A stretch of DNA of 9,259 nt. Source: Verrucomicrobia bacterium TMED44 (GTDB lineage: Bacteria > Verrucomicrobiota > Verrucomicrobiia > Opitutales > Seribacteraceae). Each line of letters begins with the position of its first letter. Position 1 is the stretch's first letter. The stretch spans positions 31,052-40,310 of the forward strand of contig NHCX01000103.1 in the NCBI GenBank assembly GCA_002168015.1, read 5' to 3'. Shown here piece by piece: positions 1 through 4,522 of the stretch. The translations under genes and the position numbers were made by a program. The notes beneath the pieces are model-generated. The model saw nothing but the letters and a program-made list of their open reading frames with translations. It had not been told where the DNA came from and did no database searches.

Positions 1-405
1 CCTCCTTGCCGTAAAAAAGTTTGGTATGATAATGCAACACCTGCAGGTAATTCAGCTCTTCTAAGAATTTTTTCCCAATTGTATCATCTCACAGAAGAAG
101 AAAAATGGAAAATCGAATTTAACCGAGGAATCACTGCTTACCCCCAACTCACCCAAAAAGTACCCGAAGGGGTTTGTCATGCCCTCAATGCTATTAGTGA
201 AGACGCTGTTGGGATTATTTCTCTTATAACACCAAAGAATCAATATGACGAAATTTACCGGCAATTGCTTGATTCCCCACCACGACAAATCTTTTTAAAT
301 CCCAGAAATAAACTTATACCAAGTTTTGAGATGAGAGTGGGATCCCCCTCAAAAGAAATCAAATCAGATGGGATCGAAAATCTTTTCGATTTTCTAAAAA
401 AATAA
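1..405 (+). CDS. C-terminal fragment of a YyaL/DUF255-type thioredoxin-domain protein (5' end outside window)
   Basis: The frame is open from base 1 and ends at TAA 403-405, giving 134 residues of a protein whose N-terminus lies to the left. The first visible residues read PPCRKKVWYDNATPAGNSAL. The D-x-A-x-P-(A/S)-G-N-S pattern is characteristic of the helical toroid half of the YyaL/SSP411 (DUF255) family. In that family an N-terminal thioredoxin-like domain is followed by a glycosidase-like alpha/alpha barrel. The rest, with a YPQLTQKVPEG stretch and a late ISLITPKNQYDEI strand, fits the usual C-terminal end, where a small alpha/beta segment closes the protein. The thioredoxin domain itself would be upstream and cannot be checked. 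An internal ATG at 79 should not be used as the start, because the family similarity continues to its left. Biochemical function of the family is poorly known. The gene converges on the small gene at 411-683 with only five bases between stop codons. Confidence 0.85.
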   Translation, partial: PPCRKKVWYDNATPAGNSALLRIFSQLYHLTEEEKWKIEFNRGITAYPQLTQKVPEGVCHALNAISEDAVGIISLITPKNQYDEIYRQLLDSPPRQIFLNPRNKLIPSFEMRVGSPSKEIKSDGIENLFDFLKK

Positions 406-410
406 AGAAG

Positions 411-683
411 CTATTTCTCTTTTTTTGATTTCTCCAGAAGCTTGCTTAGAGTCCTACCGTCCTCTCGAACAACTTTTTCAGCTATCTCCATCAAATCATA
501 ATTTTCTTTATTCAAAGATTTGGATGCAATTTGAATGGCTGCACGTATTAATTTCGAGTCTGTCTTTATTCTCTGACCCGTACGCGACATGATCCGCTCA
601 ATTCCATCCAACAACATAAGATCATCATTCGTTAAAGTAATCGTACGAACTATTCTTTTGGGTAAATTTTCTTCGTTATCCAT
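411..683 (-). CDS. Small ribbon-helix-helix-like protein, putative DNA-binding
   Basis: This gene encodes 90 residues and starts at ATG 683-681. The N-terminal half has the layout of a ribbon-helix-helix (MetJ/Arc-type) DNA-binding domain. A basic beta strand (KRIVRTITLT, residues 9-18) is followed by a helix at about 19-34 (DDLMLLDGIERIM). A turn with Gly and Lys comes next, then a second helix at about 42-55 (DSKLIRAAIQIASK) with the S-x-L-I-R-x-A-I pattern common in that fold. The C-terminal third is charged and helical and ends in a lysine-rich tail. Proteins of this fold act as dimers and often repress their own promoter. No toxin-like partner gene is adjacent: upstream is the 3' end of the aldolase gene, downstream is the convergent DUF255 gene. 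No Shine-Dalgarno is visible before the ATG. The assignment is by fold pattern only; a non-DNA-binding helical protein is possible. Confidence 0.6.
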   Translation of the reverse strand: MDNEENLPKRIVRTITLTNDDLMLLDGIERIMSRTGQRIKTDSKLIRAAIQIASKSLNKENYDLMEIAEKVVREDGRTLSKLLEKSKKEK

Positions 684-707
684 ATATAATAAAGTACAGA
701 CTCACAT

Positions 708-741
708 AAAAAAGTAAATGGGTATTTTAGATAATCCCATT
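708..741 (-). terminator. Weak candidate intrinsic terminator after the aldolase gene
   Basis: On the minus strand, a perfect 6-bp stem AATGGG/CCCATT (736-741 paired with 717-722) encloses a 13-base loop. Three bases after the stem comes a run of six T (713-708). It lies about 50 bases past the aldolase stop and before the start of the ribbon-helix-helix gene, where a terminator would be expected. The stem is short and the loop long, so it would be a weak terminator at best. Confidence 0.3.
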
Positions 742-790
742 AAATAATATTTCTATCGGTAATCAGCAGAGAAATAGAGCTGAAGAGTTA

Positions 791-1861
791 TCAGGCGTTT
801 CGATTAATACAATTTAAGTCTTCGAAAGAGCGTTTCAACCGATCAACAAAAGCGGTCTCACCGGACCGTAACCAAGCACGCGGATCATAAAATTTCTTAT
901 TTGGTTTATCGTCTCCCTCGGGGTTACCAAGCTGAGATTGTAAGAAGTCCTTTTTGGCTTTATAGTATTCGTGCACACCGTCCCAATAAGCCCACTGCAT
1001 ATCTGTGTCTAAGTTCATTTTCACCACACCATATCCTATGGCCTCCCTTATTTGCTCTCGAGATGAACCCGAACCTCCATGAAAAACAAAGTGTATAGGC
1101 TTATCAGACAGTCCGTGTTTCTCCTTTAAAAATTCCTGTGAATTTAGCAAAATCTTAGGAGTTAACTCTACATTCCCAGGTTTATACACGCCATGAACAT
1201 TTCCAAAAGCTGCTGCCACTGTGAAACGGGGACTCACCTCAATCAAAGTCTCATAGGCTTGGTTAACCTCTACAGGTTGAGTGTATAATCTTGAACTATC
1301 AATATCAGTATTATCGACACCATCCTCTTCGCCACCTGTTACTCCGAGTTCAATCTCGATGGTCATACCAATCTTATTCATCCGTTCAAAATACTCTTTT
1401 GACTTGGACAAATTATCGTCAATGGGTTCTTCTGATAAATCAAGCATATGCGAACTGTACAAAGGTTTTCCCTCACGCTCATAAAATTTTTCTCCCGCAT
1501 CAAGTAAACCATCAATCCATGGAAGGAGTTTTCGGGCAGCATGGTCAGTGTGGAGAATAACCGGCACTCCATAAGCTTCTGCCATTTGATGAACATGCAT
1601 AGCACCTGAGACAGAACCTGCAATGGCGGACTTTTGATCAGTATTGTCTAAGGATTTACCCGCATAAAAACTGCCTCCCCCGTTTGAAAACTGAACCATA
1701 ACCGGTGAATTAACTGCAGCTGCTGTTTCAAGAACCGCATTAACGGAATTTGTTCCGACGACATTAACTGCTGGTAAAGCATACTCATGCTCCTGTGCAT
1801 CATTAAAAATGGCTTGTACGCCATCGCCCGTAATTACTCCACTTGGAAATTTTGAACTCAT
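791..1861 (-). CDS. fbaA: Class II fructose-1,6-bisphosphate aldolase
   Basis: This 356-residue cytoplasmic enzyme reversibly cleaves fructose 1,6-bisphosphate into glyceraldehyde 3-phosphate and dihydroxyacetone phosphate in glycolysis and gluconeogenesis. It aligns almost end to end with Escherichia coli FbaA, and its active-site residues are offset by a constant -3. Asp106 and zinc ligand His107 lie in VILHTDH, and Glu171 in IEIELG. Glu179 lies in the flexible loop GGEEDGVDN. Zinc ligands His223 (FGNVHGVYKPGN) and His261 (FVFHGGSGS) follow, and Asn283 is in KMNLDTD. The phosphate-binding GGSGS and NLDTD segments are intact. It belongs to the long (type A) class II subgroup and looks fully functional. 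ATG at 1861 gives the family's usual N-terminus (FPSGVITGDGV). No Shine-Dalgarno precedes it; a sigma70-like promoter ends seven bases before the ATG. The upstream gene on the same strand is 44 bases away. Confidence 0.97.
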   Translation of the reverse strand: MSSKFPSGVITGDGVQAIFNDAQEHEYALPAVNVVGTNSVNAVLETAAAVNSPVMVQFSNGGGSFYAGKSLDNTDQKSAIAGSVSGAMHVHQMAEAYGVPVILHTDHAARKLLPWIDGLLDAGEKFYEREGKPLYSSHMLDLSEEPIDDNLSKSKEYFERMNKIGMTIEIELGVTGGEEDGVDNTDIDSSRLYTQPVEVNQAYETLIEVSPRFTVAAAFGNVHGVYKPGNVELTPKILLNSQEFLKEKHGLSDKPIHFVFHGGSGSSREQIREAIGYGVVKMNLDTDMQWAYWDGVHEYYKAKKDFLQSQLGNPEGDDKPNKKFYDPRAWLRSGETAFVDRLKRSFEDLNCINRNA

Positions 1862-1868
1862 AGAATTT

Positions 1869-1896
1869 GTTATATGTTTACTTGTTCTTGTGGCAA
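1869..1896 (-). promoter_or_regulatory. Sigma70-like promoter for the aldolase gene, implying a near-leaderless mRNA
   Basis: On the minus strand, TTGCCA (1896-1891, five of six matches to TTGACA) is followed after 16 bases by TATAAC (1874-1869, five of six matches to TATAAT). Only seven bases separate the -10 box from the aldolase ATG at 1861, so the expected transcription start falls on or beside the start codon. The motif lies in the 44-base gap after the helix-turn-helix gene. This fits the aldolase having its own promoter, although read-through from upstream is also possible. Confidence 0.5.
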
Positions 1897-1905
1897 AACT
1901 AAATT

Positions 1906-2391
1906 TCAGCTAAGTAGATCTTCGATATTTTCAGTACCAAGTGCTTTTTCAACTTCATCCAGTTTTATAAATGTGGTTCGAGTATGAGGAAGTTTGTATC
2001 TTTTAAAAACTCCTTTATCGAGGAGATAATAAAGCTTTCGACTCGACACTCGCAAAACCTTGGCAGCTTCCGCAACGCGAAGAATTTTGGGAGCGGGGGG
2101 TTTCCTCAGGTCATTGAGCGACTTTTCCTGTTCAAGAATGGAGAATTCTATTTTACAGATACGTTCATCCATTATTTGCAACTTGTCATTCATCTCTCCC
2201 AATAACCAAAAGAGAAGTTCGTTTTCGATCCCCTCTCTTTGGGGAACACCCAATTCTTGTTCTTTTTGGTTACGGAAACGAAGAGCATCTAGTCTGCTTC
2301 GAAAATATTTTCGGTATCTTTTTTTTCGGTTAATCCAGGTTATGCAATGCGGAGAAGCCCTTCCTTTAGCTATCGAATAATTCACTTTCAT
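1906..2391 (-). CDS. Integrase-arm-like plus excisionase/MerR-like helix-turn-helix protein
   Basis: This gene encodes 161 residues in three parts. Residues 1-48 (YSIAKGRASPHCITWINRKK, then a basic KYF-RSRLDALRF stretch) resemble the small arm-DNA-binding domain found at the N-terminus of tyrosine recombinases. In those domains, basic strands lead into an aromatic residue and a helix beginning near an Asp-Ala pair. Residues 55-97 are an amphipathic, probably coiled-coil helix that could dimerise the protein. Residues 102-151 (KILRVAEAAKVLRVSSRKLY, then a basic wing and a V-E-K-A-L helix) match the excisionase/HTH_17 pattern, with a helix-turn-helix followed by a wing. No recombinase catalytic domain is present, and no phage or integron genes surround it. 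It is probably a DNA-binding regulator or architectural protein. Its target is unknown; the adjacent aldolase promoter or its own divergent promoter region are possibilities. The helix-turn-helix call is fairly firm, the N-terminal call tentative. Confidence 0.7.
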   Translation of the reverse strand: MKVNYSIAKGRASPHCITWINRKKRYRKYFRSRLDALRFRNQKEQELGVPQREGIENELLFWLLGEMNDKLQIMDERICKIEFSILEQEKSLNDLRKPPAPKILRVAEAAKVLRVSSRKLYYLLDKGVFKRYKLPHTRTTFIKLDEVEKALGTENIEDLLS

Positions 2392-2453
2392 TGCATTTGA
2401 TGTTTGATCGAAAAAATAAAAATCTTAGTACTTGTTGTGTACCCTAACCTTTT

Positions 2454-2867
2454 ATGAGCGACAAGAATTTTCCCGAAGTAGTTAAAGAAATCCACCAAAA
2501 AGACGGAAGATATGCCAAAGGTGCATATTTTTTCATTCGCGAGGCTCTAGATCATACCTTAAAATCTTTAGACAAAAACTCTAGGAAAAATAAAGGACAT
2601 GTCTCTGGAGATGAGTTGCTCGAAGGAATTAGGGATTTTGCATTAGATCGATTTGGTCCAATGACCCTACCCCTGATGAATCATTGGAATATTCAAAAAT
2701 GCAGAGATTTCGGCAATATAGTCTTTAATCTTGTTGAATTTGGTATTCTCGGGCGAACGGATAATGACTCACTCGAAGATTTTGATGGCGGTTATAATTT
2801 TCAAGAAGCATTCGAATCTCCATTCTTGCCTGAGCAAAAAAACGATATTGATCATTCCAGCAATTAA
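2454..2867 (+). CDS. Minf_1886 family protein (Verrucomicrobia/Planctomycetes-restricted), function unknown
   Basis: This gene encodes 137 residues. The N-terminal signature VVKEIHQKDGRYAKGAYFFI (residues 9-28), continuing into REALDHT, matches the Minf_1886 family. Those proteins begin with an I-x-x-x-D-x-R-Y-x-x-x-A-Y-x-F-(V/I)-x-x-A-L pattern. The middle (HVSGDELLEGIRDFALDRFG, 49-68) and the stretch IQKCRDFGNIVFNLVEFGIL (80-99) also fit the family. They suggest a compact, mainly helical soluble domain with no signal peptide or membrane segment. The family is recalled as limited to Verrucomicrobia and Planctomycetes and has no established function. The last 15 residues are polar and probably disordered. 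The start at 2454 is right because the family motif begins within ten residues of it; no Shine-Dalgarno precedes the ATG. The gene is divergent from the helix-turn-helix gene (62-base gap) and converges on the zinc-ribbon gene (7-base gap). Confidence 0.85.
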   Translation: MSDKNFPEVVKEIHQKDGRYAKGAYFFIREALDHTLKSLDKNSRKNKGHVSGDELLEGIRDFALDRFGPMTLPLMNHWNIQKCRDFGNIVFNLVEFGILGRTDNDSLEDFDGGYNFQEAFESPFLPEQKNDIDHSSN

Positions 2868-2874
2868 TTGTTCT

Positions 2875-3090
2875 CTACGCAGAAACCCACAAAACAATCA
2901 GCACGACGAGAGTAATGATCGCTAAGGCTTGTACCCAAAGCTTATTATTCTGAGGTTCGCCATTGAAGTGCAAATCTCTTCTCTTACTCTCATCAGAAGG
3001 GTTTTCTTTTAAACTACGATGACAAGCAGGGCAGCAACTTCCATCCCTTTGGTGCCATTCGAAATCACATTTTGGACAAACTTTGAACAT
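2875..3090 (-). CDS. Small zinc-ribbon protein with C-terminal membrane anchor
   Basis: This gene encodes 71 residues. Two CxxC knuckles, CPKC (5-8) and CPAC (20-23), are separated by a short loop, FEWHQRDGSC. They form a probable zinc ribbon of the kind seen in many small bacterial proteins and at the front of larger membrane proteins. A polar, charged linker (24-50) leads to one hydrophobic segment, LWVQALAIITLVVLIVLWVS (51-70), which ends one residue before the stop. The lysine before the segment and its terminal position suggest a tail-anchored inner-membrane protein with the zinc ribbon facing the cytoplasm. A recruitment or scaffold role is conceivable, but no function can be assigned. 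The gene starts 92 bases from the divergent Sel1-repeat gene. An AT-rich TAATAT element lies five bases before its ATG, and no Shine-Dalgarno is visible. Confidence 0.75.
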   Translation of the reverse strand: MFKVCPKCDFEWHQRDGSCCPACHRSLKENPSDESKRRDLHFNGEPQNNKLWVQALAIITLVVLIVLWVSA

Positions 3091-3141
3091 TGAAAATATT
3101 ACAAATTTCTTATTCTTTTAAAGTCGATCTAATATTTTAAC

Positions 3142-3168
3142 TTGCTTAGTATTTTCTTCTCATAGAAT
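3142..3168 (+). promoter_or_regulatory. Possible promoter for the Sel1-repeat gene
   Basis: TAGAAT (3163-3168) matches the -10 consensus at five of six bases. It lies 14 bases before the TTG start at 3183. A weak -35 candidate, TTGCTT (3142-3147), lies 15 bases upstream of it, which is slightly short spacing. An in-frame TAG at 3171-3173 confirms that translation cannot begin further upstream, so this gap is a reasonable place for the promoter. Confidence 0.3.
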
Positions 3169-3182
3169 AATAGAACTTTGCT

Positions 3183-4511
3183 TTGAAAATATACTCGCCC
3201 AAGTACAAATTTTATCAAAACAAATCGTGGCTTTTTTTGGCGATTACGATTTGCGTCTTCTCACTGCTGCACTCTCAATCATTCGCAGTCAATCCCTTGA
3301 AGGAAACATTAGCATCAATTCAGGAGAAAGCTTTTGATGGCGATGCTTATTACCAAGGTGTTTTAGCCCTGTACCATAAACATGGGGAGAGAGGGCTTTC
3401 CATTGACCTTGAAGAAGCCAACCGATGGGCGAGAATGTCTGCTGAGAAAAAAGGGGCACTGGGGCTTGCCACATTAGCGGCATTGGAGTTGGAGAAAGGC
3501 AACATTCCAAAAGGCAGATTTCTCTACGACGAAGCCTACCTTCACACAAATCTCAGGAAACTTGGCGGCCAAAATGACCCCTTAGCCCTCTATTGTTTAG
3601 GAATGATGGAGATTGATAACCCTCCTTCCAATATACCGAAGGCTCTACGTCATCTCGAAGAATCAGCAACAGCTGGCTTTTCAACAGCACAGGCAACCCT
3701 CGGTATGATCTATTTCACCGGGATTGGTACTGCTAAGAATTCCTCTCTTGCAATTAACTGGTGTTCCAAAGCATCTAAAGCCAAATTACCCTTAGGAATG
3801 TTTTATCTAGGTATGGCCTATGCTGTAGGGGATGGCTTACCGATGAATGATGAAATTGCAATGAGGTGGATTCACGCAGCGGCTAGCAGGGAGTTAGCAA
3901 TGGCTCAGCTTGTTCTAGGAATGAAATTAGCCCAAGGCGATGGTATTTCAAAAAATCTCCCTCTTGCGATCCAATGGCTAAGAAGAAGTTCTCAAAAAGG
4001 TTCGGCGGATGCTGCGTTACAACTCCGTAGGTATGAAAACCTATTAGCCAGGACAGATTTGGCTCCTGTCTCATATCAAGTTCCTAATAGTCAATCAAGT
4101 TTACAACAGAATGTCACAAAATCCATATCAAGAAATTTACATGACAGCAATCAAACTACTCCATCCTCCGACATTGACGTCTCCAAAGTGATCCAAGAAG
4201 AAGTTTTGCCTGAAGAGGAATTAATTGATCTCACTATTTTTGATACCCCCAACGATCCGAGCCTCCCCCTCCTGAATCTCGGCCTAGATAACTACAAACA
4301 AAGTAAATTTATAGACGCTAAATTCTATTTTGAAAAAGCAGCGGCTGGTAACAATCCAGAAGCCATAAGGTATCTAGGTATTCTATATTTTTTAGGGCAA
4401 GGGGTTACGATCGACTACAAAAATGCAACGACCTATTTTGAAAAAGGGAAAAAATTGGGTGATTTAGAATCTGCCAGATATCTTAGGATTTTAAAGCAAT
4501 TCAAAGAATAA
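3183..4511 (+). CDS. Exported Sel1-like repeat (TPR-like) protein
   Basis: This gene encodes 442 residues. The start is TTG at 3183: an in-frame stop lies 12 bases upstream and the next in-frame ATG would remove the signal peptide. The N-terminus has a lysine-bearing leader, then a hydrophobic core WLFLAITICVFSLL (16-29) and a plausible signal peptidase I site after SFA (35). Sel1-like repeats of about 36 residues follow. Degenerate ones cover 53-130. Clear ones cover about 132-166, 167-202, 203-238 and 239-274, with repeated A-x-x-x-L-G-x-x-(Y/L)-x-x-G-x-G patterns and K/L-A-x-x-W closing helices. A Ser/Gln-rich, probably disordered linker (about 291-345) separates them from a last group (362-440) containing AIRYLGILYFLGQGV. 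Sel1 repeats form superhelical protein-binding scaffolds. This one probably works in the periplasm, with unknown partners. It converges on the giant coiled-coil gene with 11 bases between stops. Confidence 0.88.
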   Translation: MKIYSPKYKFYQNKSWLFLAITICVFSLLHSQSFAVNPLKETLASIQEKAFDGDAYYQGVLALYHKHGERGLSIDLEEANRWARMSAEKKGALGLATLAALELEKGNIPKGRFLYDEAYLHTNLRKLGGQNDPLALYCLGMMEIDNPPSNIPKALRHLEESATAGFSTAQATLGMIYFTGIGTAKNSSLAINWCSKASKAKLPLGMFYLGMAYAVGDGLPMNDEIAMRWIHAAASRELAMAQLVLGMKLAQGDGISKNLPLAIQWLRRSSQKGSADAALQLRRYENLLARTDLAPVSYQVPNSQSSLQQNVTKSISRNLHDSNQTTPSSDIDVSKVIQEEVLPEEELIDLTIFDTPNDPSLPLLNLGLDNYKQSKFIDAKFYFEKAAAGNNPEAIRYLGILYFLGQGVTIDYKNATTYFEKGKKLGDLESARYLRILKQFKE

Positions 4512-4522
4512 CCTAAAATAAT

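Noticed and set aside
61..288. Minus-strand open frame opposite the DUF255 gene
   Set aside because: It lies antisense to a well-supported coding region and its translation has no recognisable domain or plausible context.
79..405. A 108-residue protein starting at ATG 79
   Set aside because: The frame is open to base 1, and the 26 codons before the ATG carry a conserved family motif, so this is the tail of a longer gene.
394..427. A-run and T-run flanking the 405/411 convergent stops as a bidirectional terminator
   Set aside because: The possible pairing is almost all A-T, imperfect and lacks a GC stem.
1906..2391. Evidence for an integrated phage or integron because of the integrase- and excisionase-like domains
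   Set aside because: There is no recombinase catalytic domain, attachment-site repeat, structural gene or compositional break nearby; the neighbours are housekeeping or lineage-typical genes.
2861..2870. Ten-base palindrome CAATTAATTG at the convergent junction
   Set aside because: It is too short and AT-rich for a terminator and has no T-run beyond it.
3289..3549. Minus-strand open frame opposite the Sel1-repeat gene
   Set aside because: The opposite frame encodes clear signal-peptide and repeat sequence; this one is a shadow with an atypical composition.
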